The notes: generated from the sequence alone by a model not told the origin. A DNA stretch of 64,000 nt from Pratylenchus scribneri (GCA_030063045.1 JAQSEB010000022.1:806001-870000), one strand, 5' to 3'. Counted from the first letter of the stretch, positions 13,701 to 25,300 are shown. Numbers and translations: made by a program.

Positions 13701-14437
13701 GCAAAAATTTATTTATTTAATTACAAAAAATAAAAAAAAATTATTTTTCAGTTAAGTGAAGGCATCGATTTTGCGGACAACCATTGCCGTTCCGTTGTGA
13801 TTATTGGCATTCCATTCCCTCCTTGCTACGATCCCCGGGTTATGCTGAAGAAAGAATATTTAATTGAGCAAAACAAAAGGGCAAAAAATGCGAATAAAAT
13901 GGGCCCCTATGAATGGTACAAAAATGAGGCAACCCGGGCCGTCAACCAGGCAATTGGACGGGTGATTCGACACAAAAATGTGGGTTAATTTTATAAAATA
14001 AAAAATACTAGTTGCTACGTGGATCGAACCCTCGTCCCTCGCTCATTGGGAAAAAGAAGGGGATTTTACCATTGCGCTAAAGATGGTTGGAAAAAAATTT
14101 TTAAAATAAATTTTAATAGGCCGGCAGAAGAGTTCTTTAAAATATAGCACAGTTGGTAAAATTTCCTCCTTTTTTTCATCGGTCGATGGTTCGATACCCA
14201 ATGGCGGCAAATGATTTTTTATTGTGAAAATTACAGGATTTTGGCACCGTAATATTGGCTGATTCCCGCTATGCCAGAATGAACCGACAAGCATTTCCTT
14301 TATGGATTCGCCCTTCAATAGAAAAAAATCATCCGCCTTCTTTCAACTCAATTTTGCCTTCAATTGAACAATTTTTTATACAAAAAGGCATTTCAATGAA
14401 ACACATTCAAAGCAATTGGAAAAGAAACGGGCAATAA
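10796..14437 (+). CDS. RTEL1: RTEL1-type DEAH helicase (XPD/FANCJ family), C-terminally short
   Basis: Exons: 10796-10937, 10994-11156, 11199-11471, 11518-11626, 12277-12748, 12799-12944, 12990-13084, 13126-13353, 13403-13700, 13752-13979, 14237-14437; about 784 aa. Seen in order: Q-motif region [12 protein letters not shown], Walker A PTGTGKT (around residue 52), four cysteines spaced like the Fe-S cluster ([22 protein letters not shown]), DEAHN (around 238), [23 protein letters not shown], and [22 protein letters not shown] and QAIGRVIRH are typical of RTEL1. Known role: disassembly of D-loops and telomeric structures in the nucleus. An ATG at 10745 would add 17 residues; 10796 was chosen because MPVIKY fits the family start. 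The protein ends about 60 residues after the helicase core, so the long regulatory tail (harmonin-like and RING parts in vertebrates) is absent. One intron (13701-13751) is GC-AG. Confidence 0.93.
11690..12200. repeat. Family A copy with a nested insertion
   Basis: Family A blocks flank an insertion of about 235 bp (11778-12010). Its ends are inverted (GGCAAAAGTGGAAAT near 11798 and ATTTCCACTTTTGCC near 11980), and the interior has CCTAACCCTAGCCCCTACC. The insertion sits in the TATAT stretch of family A. All of it lies in RTEL1 intron 4. Confidence 0.6.
12791..12851 (+). repeat. 21-bp tandem repeat at an RTEL1 exon start
   Basis: Three copies of a 21-bp unit (CTCTAAAGTTGATAAGAACAA type). Each carries a CTCTAAA(A/G) that can act as a splice acceptor. 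Reading in from the first, the frame stays open as SKIDKNN repeats and joins the conserved frame ([16 protein letters not shown]). Confidence 0.6.
14017..14086 (-). other. tRNA-like sequence in RTEL1 intron 10
   Basis: On the minus strand it shows an A-box-like TTAGCGCAATGG and a B-box-like GGGTTCGATCCA, about 45 bases apart. No clean cloverleaf is visible. Probably a decayed tRNA or a SINE head. Confidence 0.45.
14120..14214 (+). other. Second tRNA-like sequence in RTEL1 intron 10
   Basis: A box TAGCACAGTTGG (14146) and B box GGTTCGATACC (14188) both fit Pol III internal promoter consensus, and flanking GCCGGCA / TGGCGGC could pair weakly. It lies head-to-head with the tRNA-like sequence at 14017-14086. 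Confidence 0.4.
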
Positions 14438-14777
14438 TTTAACAATTTTTGATACTCATTCATTTATTTTTTAATTCACTTTTTCCAATTTATTATTTTT
14501 TTATGTAAAAAATGAACAATCATTTTATTTTGGATAAACGAAATAAAAAGAATAACCGGTTGAAGAATTTTTGGGTAGAAATCTGCTGTGGAGGAAGGGC
14601 AAAAGCAAATAAATTCGCCATCATAATTTACGCTAGTAACAACAATGAACAATTTTGTTCTTTTTCCCTATGACATGCGTGAAATCCCAAATCATTCAAA
14701 TCAAAATAATTTGCTGCTTCTCTGTGCTCTCTCTCTCTAACACTCTTATTAGCTTATCGCTAGTTCGGAAAGGCGTT
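14438..14777. other. Intergenic, 3' of RTEL1
   Basis: AT-rich, with a CTCTCTCTCTCT run near 14730. No gene or structured element is seen. It ends at the transposon target site. Confidence 0.5.
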
Positions 14778-14782
14778 AGCTT

Positions 14783-16314
14783 CACGGCGGCCCGGCTCCC
14801 TTACGCACGCGTGCAAGCACGGAATGCCAAATTTATAATAAATTTAGCCAAAAGGCGGAAATTTAAAAATAAATGAATTGTTCTTCTAAAATTATAAATG
14901 GAATTTGTTGGAAATAATAATAAATTTATGTATTGAATGGCATAAAAAAAAGTTTATTTTATTAACAAAAATAATAACAAAAAATTAGTTCATAAAAATA
15001 ATGAAAAATGATATGGAAATAAATGAAAATTTTGAATAAATATTAAAATTCATCAATTAACACATTTTCTTCATTTTCATCTTGATTAATTTCAATTTCT
15101 TCGTCTTCTTCAATTCTTTGCTGGCTAATTTCAAGGCAATCGACCCATTGATCTCCAATTCCTGTTGTTTCGTCGAGGCCAAAATCGTGTAGTCCATTCA
15201 GCATTGATTGGAATTCGGCCAATTTGTGCAGAATTTTGTGCCTTTCTCCTTGATTTTGATATCTCGGCAACTGGAAATAAGTTAAAATTAATTCTTAAAA
15301 ATAAAATAAAAACCAAATTATTCAGTTTTGAGTGAATATGTTCTATTGACTGCTCGCTGACGAGACTCCACCAATGATGCCGCATCAAAAAAGCTGGTGC
15401 ATGATGCCAAAGCCAATGATGTTTTGGCGTAACTTTTTGCAATTTTTCCGCCATTGATGGGATGTGTTCAGCCAAATCCTTTATTTTAGTGAATGAATTT
15501 TTAATTAATTTTAACATTTAACCTGAAATTCGCTGCCTCAGCCGTCGATTTTCGAGCGTCAATTTGGCATTTTCAATTCGTAGTCGATGATTCTCAGCCA
15601 ATTCTTTGATGAATTGAGTGGTTGGCAATGCTTTGGCGGCCAAAAATTGTTGCTGATCCATTTGAGTGCCAATTTCCCTATTTTTCGTCCATTTTGTTAG
15701 TGTTGTTGCATTGTTTTTGTCGACCGACATTTCACATTGAATTGCTCTTTTTTTTTGCCTCTCAAATTGAATTGTTTTGGTGTCGATTGTGGCGGAATTT
15801 CAATTGGGTCGGCCAGTTTTGCTGGAAAAATCATATAAAAAATAATGGAACATAAAAATTACCTTTTTTGGCTTCGCGAGCCCATTCCAATTTTTGTTTT
15901 TGTTGTTCTTTCCGTTCTTTTGTTTTCTTTTCCTTTTTTACACCATTCTGAATATTTATTTATTCGTTTTTTTGGAGTTTTAGCCATTTTTAATCTGAAA
16001 GTTGTCCAAAAAATTATAAAAATTTTCATTAAGTTGGCAAATTTTTGTATAAGTTGGAAAAATTTCAATTTCTAGCCTATTTTGTAGCCCATTAAATTCT
16101 GCACTAAACTGTAAGATAGCTTTTGAAACCTATAGAATGGAACAGAGTTATGGTTTCGTTTGCAAACCTACTCGCTAATGCGTAATTTTGGGATGAAAAT
16201 ATAATTGTTTTTGAGTAGTGCATACGAGAGAAAAAAAGAAAAAGAGAAAATATAATGTGAAGGAAAAGAGCTAGCTTAATTTGCACGCGTGCGTAAGGGA
16301 GCCGGGCCGCCGTG
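14783..16314. mobile_element. DNA transposon with 34-bp terminal inverted repeats
   Basis: The ends are inverted copies starting CACGGCGGCCCGGCTCCC and ending CGCACGCGTGCAA (14783-14816 and 16281-16314). Both are flanked by the same five bases AGCTT (14778-14782, 16315-16319), read as a target site duplication. CAC termini occur in CMC and Transib elements and a 5-bp duplication in Transib, but no catalytic core is seen, so the superfamily is open. It encloses one degraded minus-strand coding region. At 1.5 kb it is probably an internally deleted derivative. Confidence 0.8.
15043..15987 (-). pseudogene. Degraded transposon-encoded protein
   Basis: Reading from 15987: a basic start (MAKTPKKRINKYSEW), then a frame change into KLEWAREAKK, an intron, PIEIPPQSTPKQF, and another shift in an A9 run. 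MSVDKNNATT (15730) follows, with a leucine-rich coiled coil (ENHRLRIENAKLTLENRRL). An in-frame TAA at 15520-15518 interrupts the frame, which then continues to 15314. After an intron (15313-15271) the last exon ends with an acidic tail at 15043. The stretch HHWWSLVSEQSIEHIHSKLN resembles a motif I recall from C-terminal parts of nematode transposases (from memory, unverified). Two frame changes and one stop mark it as non-functional, although the part from 15517 on is still open. Confidence 0.6.
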
Positions 16315-16878
16315 AGCTTAGAATTTCTTTTCTTATACTCTCATGCTCCCTCTCAATTTTTTATTATATTTCATTCATTTTCATGTAAGATTTTCATAAC
16401 GAAAATAGGATCATGGCAAAATTCCAACCAAGAAAAGAAAGAAAATTATAAATTACCTATGTAGAAAACTTGAGTTTTGTTCTGCAAAACTGCAACTTGA
16501 TTGTTTTTTTAGATTAACTTCGAAATTTTGTTGCCTTTTGAGATTTTAATCCTAAAAATTTAATTTTTAATTGTTAACCATTTTCGTTACTATTTGACTT
16601 AATCAAGGCCTAAGAATTTTATTATCCGAGAGTTTAGCTATACTCTATCCGCTATCCGCAATCCCAAATATAGGCTAAACCTGAATCTGAAAGTAAAAAA
16701 TCCACTGTACATCATTTGGGTAGTAAGTAGGTCATTTTTGGGTTGATCCAATTATTATTAATAGCAACCAAACATTTCCATTCCAATGTAGGTAGCCAAT
16801 TCCCATTTTTTTTCAACAATTAAATTTTATAATCTACAGCAGATTAAGAAATATTAATCAATCATTATTCATCAAACA
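16315..16878. other. Intergenic, upstream of MPP10
   Basis: AT-rich sequence with no coding potential and no clear promoter motif. The MPP10 start codon follows at 16879. Confidence 0.5.
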
Positions 16879-19800
16879 ATGAAAAAAATTCCAAAGCAGG
16901 GGAATAAAGTAAAATTTGCCGATCTCGACAGTGATAATGACGAACAACAACAACAAAGTGAAATTGGAATGGAAAAGGGCGCACAATTTGGTGATGATTA
17001 CGACGATGATGATGATGAACAATTCGATGAAGAAGATGATGATGAAGAGGACGGTGAACAGGAAGACGAAATGGGAAGAATAAAATTATCAACCGGAGAA
17101 GAATATGAAAATAATGAAAAAGAAGAAGTCGAAGATGAAGATATGGAGGATGAAGATGAAGAAGGAATGGATGACGAAGAGGAAGAAGAAATGTCATCGG
17201 CAGACGAAGATGGATCAATAAGGTTTGTTGTTATAATTTTAATCATTTAATTTAATTAATAACCAAACAAACAAAGAAAATAATTTTGTCGATTGATCAA
17301 TAACCGCATAGTTTTGGCCTATAGCTCATCGAGTAGCTGCCAAACTGGAAAGCGATTATACCATTGAAAAACCCAAAGTTTACTCTAAAATTAGGCTTTT
17401 TATTTTTTGTTATGATTAAAAACACACTTGGAAAAGCAACTTTTCCTTCAAATTTTGAGTTAATTGCATTCAATGAAATATAACTTTTTTAAAGTTGCAT
17501 TTAAAATAAAATTTAAAAAGCCTAATTGTAGAGGACACTTTGGGCTTTCGAATGCTATATGGCTTTCGATCCAAAAATCTGCGCATTACCGAAAATTTTA
17601 TGAAAATTTCACAGATATGAAGAAGATATTGAGGATCAAAAAATGGTTGAAGCCAGACGAAAGAATTTGCCAAAATCCAATGTCAATGATCGCTTCTTCA
17701 ATTTGGCCGAAATGGAGGCATTCCTCGATTCACAGGACAGAGAAGAGAATGAAAAACAACAAAGGAAAAGCAATAGGAATTTGGGAGAATTTGATGCGGC
17801 TGAAGAGGTTTTTATGACTTAAAATAAAATTTCAACTATATAGGATCATTTTTGAAAATGATTAAAAATTAAAATTATTATAAATTAAATTGATATGTCT
17901 CGATATTCAGCTGTGCTGTTGTGAGCACAATTCTTTTTTTCGTATATAATGTGGAAAAATCCGATGAAAAATGATGAGATGGGTTAATGTATCCTTTTCT
18001 ATGAGATGGAACTGGAACTGCGAACTGGAAAAATTACAAAGAGGAAATTAGTTTAGCTTTAATCGAGTCCAACCACAAGAAGATATAAAACCTACACCCA
18101 TTCCGTTTAAAATGAATTACCAATTACGGGAAAATATTTTTGGGGAATAAAATCTAAAAAAAGACAAAATGGAGACTCTTCCTTATAAATAATATTTAAA
18201 TTTGGGCCTCATAGGTCATCTGCAGAGTTGAAGATCTTTGAGATCCCATTTTGGCTTCAGGCTCATAAGAAAAATCGGTTAAATTATTTTATCAAAAAAT
18301 TTAATTTTGGACACACGGCTGATCGCTGATAGTCGGGACACTTCGATTTCGATTTGAGAAGACCTATATTTAAGATTAAAATTGAATTCCTTTAAAAAAA
18401 TCAAACAAATTTTCCACTAAAGATGGACGGATTAATTCGGGCATATGAAGAGGAGAACTTGCGCACACGGGATTGGACATTGCAAGGTGAAGTTGTGGCG
18501 GATGAACGGAAAAAGGATGAATTGTTGATGCAAAAAGTGGACGTGGATTTTCGTACTGTGGCACCGCCAACAATTACGGCCGAAAAAACAGCACAGTTGG
18601 AGGCCATAATCAAGAAGAGAATAAAGGAAAAGGTTTATAAAATAATAATTGAATTAATTTAAAAATTAAAAATACCAAAAAAAAGTAAATAACTCCAAAA
18701 TAACTATAATAGTAAATAGTTTAAAGGTTTGTCCTAAAATCACAAACCAATACCCAATTTGATAGAGTTGGTCAAGACGAATCGAATGGTATATAATTTG
18801 GCCATAGTTAGGTCAAAATTAAATAGGTTTTTAATGGTTTAAACCGATTTTGAGGTTCAAAACTAAGTTAAAAATTGGTTAAACCTAAGCCAAAATCATT
18901 ATTAAATGATGCGACTTGACCGGATCTTCTATTGAATATAAGGTATATGGGTATGGGGTAAACTTCTGAACCATTATAAATAAGCTAGCGGATTTTTGGG
19001 TAGCGAAAATCGCAAACTGCATACCTATTTTTAGGTTTTTTTTTGAAATTTGCCAAAATAGCCTTTTTTTACAAACCTAAAAATATGTTTTTTTACTATT
19101 TATTACATTTTTCTTATGAAATTTTCTCTCGAAAGCATGTAAAAATAAGCCTAAAAATATGTCAAAACATCATTAAACTGATTACTGATAAAAAAAAAAT
19201 AGGTCAAAACCTAAAGAATCCGCTTTAATCTTTTCGGTAATTTCAATATTTTTTATCAATAATTTAAAATTAAAATTTTTCAAATTTTGCAGCTTTTTGA
19301 TGATGTTGTGAGGAAATTCCGCGAAAATGAAGCGCTGGTCCCGGTTTATCGAAATCAAAAGGACATTGAGCAAACTGTACGAAAATCGTTGGCCGAAGTT
19401 TATGAAGAAAAATTTAATGCGGAATTAAGCAATGAGGGAAATTCCCAACAGGTTTATTGCAGTGAATTTCGATAAAATTTTCAAAAAAAATAGGCAACAA
19501 AACCGGAATTGGACCCAAAAGTTGAGGCAATCAAAAAAGACATGGATTCGCTGTTTTTGAAATTGGACGCACTCAGCCATTTTCAATTTCGGCCGCAACC
19601 AATTCGAAGGGATGAAATCAAAATTGTCAACAATATGCCCAGTTTGCAAATTGAGGTTAGCCTTTTGTCTTTTTGATTTTTAATAACCGGCCAAATTTCG
19701 GAGATTTTCAATAACTCATCAAAAATTGAACCTATTTTTGATGAATTTAGTATCAAATTAAATTCCACGATGACATTAATTTTATTATTTAAATTGGTTT

Positions 19801-21889
19801 TGAATTATTCCAATAGCTTGAAATGGGTTAAAGGAGACCTAACTTTGCTTAAAAAACACACAAAAAGTTTCACTAGTTCATAAATATCAAATAAAAATAA
19901 AAAATTTTTTTGGGTACAACTCCAATAATTCTTATGCATTATTAATAAAAATTAATAATAATAAATAACCAAATCGTCTGTTCTTTAATTTGGGGTAGGA
20001 AATTTTTAAATTGGTTCAGCTCTCCTAAAAAAAATTATTAAGCATTTTATTGCACTCATTTTCAAAAATCAATAGGGTTCCCTAGTCCTCTAAAAAGTCA
20101 ATTATTTGCAAACAAAAAAAATTCATATAATATAAATTTTTAAACCCTAAATATTTCGAATTAAAATAAAATAATGGCTTGCAAAACAAATATTATTTTG
20201 GCTTTCATTTTATCGAAAAAAAGATTTTTTCCTTTATCTTTTAATAATGGAATGGGTAGAAAATGATAAAAGAAAGGGACCAACCACAGTGCCTCGGTAG
20301 CGCAGTCGGTAGCGCGTCAGTCTCATAATCCCTCTAACAATGAGGAGAAATCTGAAGGTCGTGAGTTCGATCCTCACCTGGGGCAAAAATTTTTTTTTTT
20401 GGATTTTTAATGTTTTCTTTTCGGTAATCAAATTGATAAATATTATAAAAAAATATTATTTAAAATTTGCATTTTTCTAATTAAATTTTAACCTTTTTAT
20501 TTTACAATTTTTTTGTAATATTTATCAATTTTGGCCAATCAAAATTTCATTTTATTCGCCATTTTTTGCTCTCTATAAATTGGCATTTTATATTGGTCGC
20601 CTTATTCAAAAATTATGGCCTAATAAAAACTTTGAGACTATAAAAATTTCCTCCAATTCCGAATTAAGCTTTGCAAAGAAATCTTTCTTAATCCATTGAA
20701 TTTTTTGTTCATTCCATTTACCTGAAAAAATTCTATAAAAATAATATTTTGTACTTATCGGTTATCCGGGTCCGGGTGTAAATTTAAAAAAAAAAGTGTT
20801 GAGATTCTTATTCTATTATTACTCATTTTTGATTGTAAAACAATGAAAAACAAAATTTTAGGTGATTTTAGGGTTGACTAATTTTAGAGGATAACTTAAG
20901 GTAATTTTTGAGGGTAAAAAATCTGCACCCACAGAAAACCAATAAGTACCAATATTTTCTTTTTTTTTCAAAAATATTTTTAATCCGAAAAACAAAATTC
21001 TCTTATCGATTTTTAAAACAATTCAGGAAGTTGGCCCGCTGGCTACGGCTGAACCGGATGCAAATTTGTTGGCACCAGAGGAATTGATGAAACACCGTAA
21101 AAGAGTGCCAAAAGCAGCGGATGAGAGGACGGAAACGGATCGAAAGAGGGAAAGGAGGCAAAAGAAGAAGAAACAAAGGTGGGGAAATTGGATTAAAAAA
21201 TGAATTATTACATTAGGTGGGGCTATCCAAATTTTGGTGTTTTGGAAGAAAATTGATTTTCTTTTTCATTTTTAATTCTATAGAAAGCGATGGAAAAATA
21301 TTTATTAGGGTTTGGTAGAATTTTACGACAGATTTTGGGAGAATATAAAATTTAATGGCACTTATCTAGGTAATTTTTCCGGCTATTAATAAAATACTAA
21401 TAGTTTAAGCTCTTTCTATGAAGCATTTTGATATCAAAATGATTGTTCAACAACTTAAATTGGCCAAAAATTTATGACCAGAAATGGAAGATTGCTAGTT
21501 TTTGGCATATTTAGCCGCTTTTTTGGTCATAATTCTAATGCCACTTTCTATCAAATCCAAATCCACTAATTCTTATCCTAGACGGTTCATCAGAATCAGG
21601 GTTATACATTGGTACTAAATATGCCAAAAATTAAAGCTATTTGACACTTGACTCAAAATTTCATCCCAAATCGGATGAATTAATTCTATAATTTTTCAGA
21701 GTTTTGGCATCTATTGGCGCAATGAAAGGAGGCCAAACGGAGAAAGAAGGTGAAGGGAACGAAGAAAAGAGGAAAAGAAAGCGAATCGGTGGCAAAAAAT
21801 TGGATTTTGCCGGTGAAATGCAAGCATTGGTTGAAAGCGGAGGAGGAAGCCAACAAAAGATGAAGAGAAGAAAGAAGGCGACAATTTGA
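16879..21889 (+). CDS. MPHOSPH10: MPP10 homologue, U3 snoRNP / SSU processome component
   Basis: Exons: 16879-17222, 17615-17807, 18423-18632, 19293-19451, 19494-19655, 21027-21178, 21700-21889; about 469 aa, shorter than the human protein (about 680). Seen: a long acidic N-terminal stretch (D/E runs, residues 20-110); SNVNDRFFNLAEMEAFLD; DWTLQGEVVADERKKDELL; FRTVAPPTITAEKTAQLEAI; LFDDVVRKF; SLAEVYEEKF; DSLFLKLDALSHFQFRP; LLAPEELMKHRKR; and a basic C-terminus rich in KR. This order is characteristic of Mpp10. Known role: nucleolar, binds Imp3/Imp4 and supports 18S rRNA processing. An exon between 17807 and 18423 could have been missed, because the junction DAAEE/MDGLIRAY is less conserved. 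A tRNA-Met gene lies in the intron 19656-21026 on the same strand. Confidence 0.93.
18690..18985. repeat. Foldback family A copy
   Basis: In an MPP10 intron. Shows GGTTTGTCCTA, CACAAACCAATACCCAATTTG, GGTCAAGACGAATCGAATGG, and inverted TATAAGGTATATGGG near 18950. Confidence 0.7.
20291..20385 (+). tRNA. tRNA-Met (CAT), elongator type, with 22-nt intron
   Basis: The acceptor stem GCCTCGG pairs with CTGGGGC (with G-T pairs) before discriminator A. D arm TAGCGCAGTCGGTAGCGCG, anticodon loop CTCATAA, and T arm GTGAGTTCGATCCTCAC are present. An intron of 22 nt (20328-20349) follows position 37. Within it, ATGAG is complementary to the anticodon-loop CTCAT and CCTC can pair with GAGG, the usual shape of a tRNA intron. 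Without it the molecule is 73 nt. It matches the eukaryotic elongator tRNA-Met. It is nested in an MPP10 intron on the same strand, and a T run just downstream (20389-20400) would end Pol III transcription. Confidence 0.93.
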
Positions 21890-22114
21890 TCGAATTGTTT
21901 GGCCAAAATTTTTTTTTTGTTTTTTGTTATCAATTTACCAATAATTTTGTTGGAGATTTTCAAGAATAAAAAATGAAAAATTTAAATAAATTTTAATTAT
22001 GAGAAAGAGAGAGGCGATTATTTTAAAAGTTCAAAAAAATTTAAGTTTGATTCAAAATTGTTACTATATTTTTTATATTATTGTATTTTACGCACTTTGT
22101 CAGTTTTAAAAAGT

Positions 22115-22195
22115 GAGCCGGCGGTTTCGAACTTTAACGGGTTCACAATTTTTTGTTCTTAAATCGGCGCTTTAACCATTGCGCCACCACCCGCC
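22115..22195 (-). other. tRNA-like sequence, possible tRNA-Leu(TAA) relic
   Basis: Minus strand: an end stem GGCGG with CCGCC, D-arm-like TGGCGCAATGGTTAAAGCGC, an anticodon-loop-like TTTAAGA, and T-loop AGTTCGAAACC. The anticodon stem does not pair, so it is probably a pseudogene. The rest of 21890-22334 is AT-rich and empty. Confidence 0.45.
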
Positions 22196-22334
22196 ATGCT
22201 GACTTGGCAAATATTTCGATAAAGTTGGATTTTTTAATAAAATTGGAATAAATTAAGACACATTTCTTTATTGTAGAGAAGAAAAATTAAAATTTGTGAA
22301 TAATAAATTAAAATTCCTTTAACTTTTCATCAAT

Positions 22335-25300
22335 TTATTCGGCATTTTTCTCAAGCAATGCTGTCACTGAGCAATTAGCCAATTTAAGCCCATTTTGGTC
22401 CGGATCAAAAGTGTAATTGCCATTTCCAGAAACCAAACAATGTAATTGTAAATAGCGCATTTCAGACGGATAATCCTTGAATGCAATCTCCATTCGATGC
22501 CAGCCTTCATCATCTTCATAATTTTTTAAATTATAATTTTAATGAGATTATATTAATTTACATAAAACAGTGAAAATGCTGTAAAGGTGTAGATGTTTTG
22601 GGGCAGCAAAACATCTCACTTTACTTAGACTTTCCAAAACATTCACAAAATGTCTGCCTGCCCGCAGTCAATCAATTCCCAATTCACTTGTCTGAGTGAA
22701 GAAGGAAAAGAACAAACAAGTCAGGCTGTGAAGCTTGATTGAGAAAAGAACTGTGAAAGAGCGCAGCACAAAAGGCAGAGTTGATGGACGGCCTTTCAAC
22801 TCACCTCAAAGTTAATCCCCAAAGCGAGACCTCTCGGGGAAAAAGGTCTGACTTGCTGGGAAATCAAATCGCCCACCAACAAGTCAGCGGGCCTATAAAT
22901 AGCCAGCAGGCCTATTCCTTCTTCAGATCTTCAGTCTTCAATCCTCAGTCTGGGACTGATGCATAGCGAATTGAAAAGAGAAATTCGGCTATCAAATCGA
23001 ATGGAGAATTCGACAAGGACGAAGCTAAATGACGATGCAAATGGCGCCTGGTTTAGCCAGGGCAACTCACATGGCGTCCAAGGCTATAGGCCAGCAGATG
23101 GAGCAAAGATGAGTTCGGTGGCCGTCCGAGTGGGTTCAAAAGGAAATTTGGTTCCTGAATGGGGCGAAACCAAAAGTGCGAAAAGTGAGTGGTGTGGCGG
23201 CCACACAAAACCGCTCGTGTGTCACGCACGTGATAGTGAGGTGTCATCACGGGGCGCACTTGAAAGCGGCCGTGTTCTGTTTCCAACCCAGTTGGATCAA
23301 AGAAAAGATGGCTGGAGAAGCCTTAAACCCGCAAGTTGGTTAGACTTGGAACTCGAGGAAAAGAGACGCGCGTTGAAGCGTGAATATTGGGCAAAGAAGA
23401 GGAAACTCCCGCATAATTCGCACGGCGAAGGAGGCTTAGAGGATGGCCTCAATGCTGGCCTAAAAGCATTAAAAATCGAGAAAGAAGAATTGTTTCGCAA
23501 TTATCACTCGAACAATGTCTCGCAAGTCTCGAAACCGGTTGAGACCGAATCGCCGCCAAAGCGATCGATTTACGAAATCCTGAGAACCGGTTGGGCAAAA
23601 AGGAAGCCGGCGAATAATTGGACGTTCGAATCCAAGATCATTCAGAACCCTCCTGTAAGAGCGGCAGAGACCAAAACAGTCCAATCGCCCGTTCAAGCTC
23701 AAATCGTCGTGTTACCGAACAATCCTGTCCCCCGGGGGCGTTACGATCTCATCGATCCGAAAGGTTCGGAACCTCTGGCTCAAGCACGCGTACACTGTGA
23801 GCACGGTGGCTTAAGTGACGAATCGATCCATCGCAAGAGCGGAGGGTTGGCTCATGGGTATAGGATGGGACCATGAATCAATCGATGGACGGAGATTATG
23901 ACATGGAACGGATCTACATGATGCTGAGTCATAACCCAAAATATCCCTCTAATCCGGAGTTGAGGATGACCCCAACGATGGGCACAAGTGTTGGAGTTAG
24001 GGTTCCCCCTGACCGAAACATGTCAAGGTTAACCGGCAACCCCGAATGGAGTTCCAGGGCGAATGTTGAAAGTGGGGTTCAAAATAATATTTTTACTATG
24101 CTAAATACTATATACAAACTGATTTTAAAAAAAAAGTATATAATTGATAAAATAAGGGGTTTTCGATGATGGGGGTTCATAAATTTGTGATTTATTTCTG
24201 GTCTTTAGTCGGTTTGGATGTATAATTGGTTGTGCGCGAGTGCTGTTTAGATGGTTTAGGTTTAAGGTTTAGAGTTCGGAGCCCGAATTAAAATAGCCCA
24301 AACCTGGACTCGCGCACAAGCGGTTTAGACATCCAAACCAACCAAAGACCTGAAATAAATCACAAATTTATGAACCCCCAACATCGAAAACCTCTTATTT
24401 TATAAATTACATACTTTTAAACCAGTTTATATATGTCGTAGGAGAAGTTTTGAAATTCAGGAGAAGTTGAAATTAACACACTATTTCTCACTTTTTTGGT
24501 TAGAGAAGCAGATAAAAGTGAGTGTGACATAGGGAATATAAAGAAAGAAAGAAAAGGAGAGCATGTTAGAGAGTGTGGCAGACAGTTAGAGAAATTTCAA
24601 CTTTTCCTAGGAGATTTCAACTTCTCTTTAATTTCAACTTCCGCGGCAACATATGTCGTATTTAGCTTTTTCACTGTTTTGTGTAAATTAATTATTTTTT
24701 TTAAATTCATTATTTTTTGTGTAAATTAATAGACTCCCTAATTTGATTAATTTGCTCTTCTTATTTATAAATTATTATATAAATTCATTTCATTTATGGG
24801 ATGAATATGAATTTATATAATATTTTAGAAATTTAATATTTCACCTTGCCATTGTTTGAATCTCAATTTGATTGTTTCGGCGATCTGATGGCCATTTCTC
24901 TCTCGGATTCGGTATTCTCGTTGAAATTCATTTGGAAAAAAGTCTCCAATGGGGACTCTATACAAATAATGGCCAATTCCAAGGGAGCAATACATTTTAT
25001 ATAATGAGCTACAATCTCGGCGATTTCCAATCATTTCGGAGTAAATTATTGTTGGCCGGAAATTATCCATAATCTCGTCCTTTTAAATTTAAATATTTTA
25101 TTTTAATTATTTTAATAGAATTATTAAGGAAAAATCATGCAATCTATTTTCCATTTGTTTAGGTAAATATTCCGGCATTTTTGGAAAATTTGTGGCCATT
25201 TTTGCCAATACTTTGAAATTTTTGAAAAATTTTATTAAATTTTAAAATTTTTCGAAAAAAATGAAAATTTTTCAAAAATTTTGACTTTTTGAAAAAAATT

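Larger units (their letters stand above)
22590..24075 (+). mobile_element. GC-richer insert in the F-box intron, possible 5' part of an LTR-type retroelement
   Basis: Base composition changes sharply from AT-rich to near-balanced at about 22590 and back at about 24075. It begins TGTAGATGTTTTGGGGCAGC with a small hairpin (AGATGTTTTG / CAAAACATCT). It has a TATA box (CCTATAAATAGCC, 22892) followed by a C/T-rich start-like stretch, then two overlapping ORFs. This order (promoter, leader, ORFs overlapping by ATGA) resembles the LTR-to-gag region of a retroelement. No second LTR, polymerase or zinc knuckle is seen, so the identity is open. Confidence 0.45.

Noticed and set aside
435..14437. Operon of PAXBP1 and RTEL1
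   Set aside because: The two genes are divergent, so a nematode-type operon is impossible here.
16865..17246. Minus-strand ORFs opposite MPP10 exon 1
   Set aside because: Serine/histidine runs are shadows of the acidic D/E codons of MPP10.
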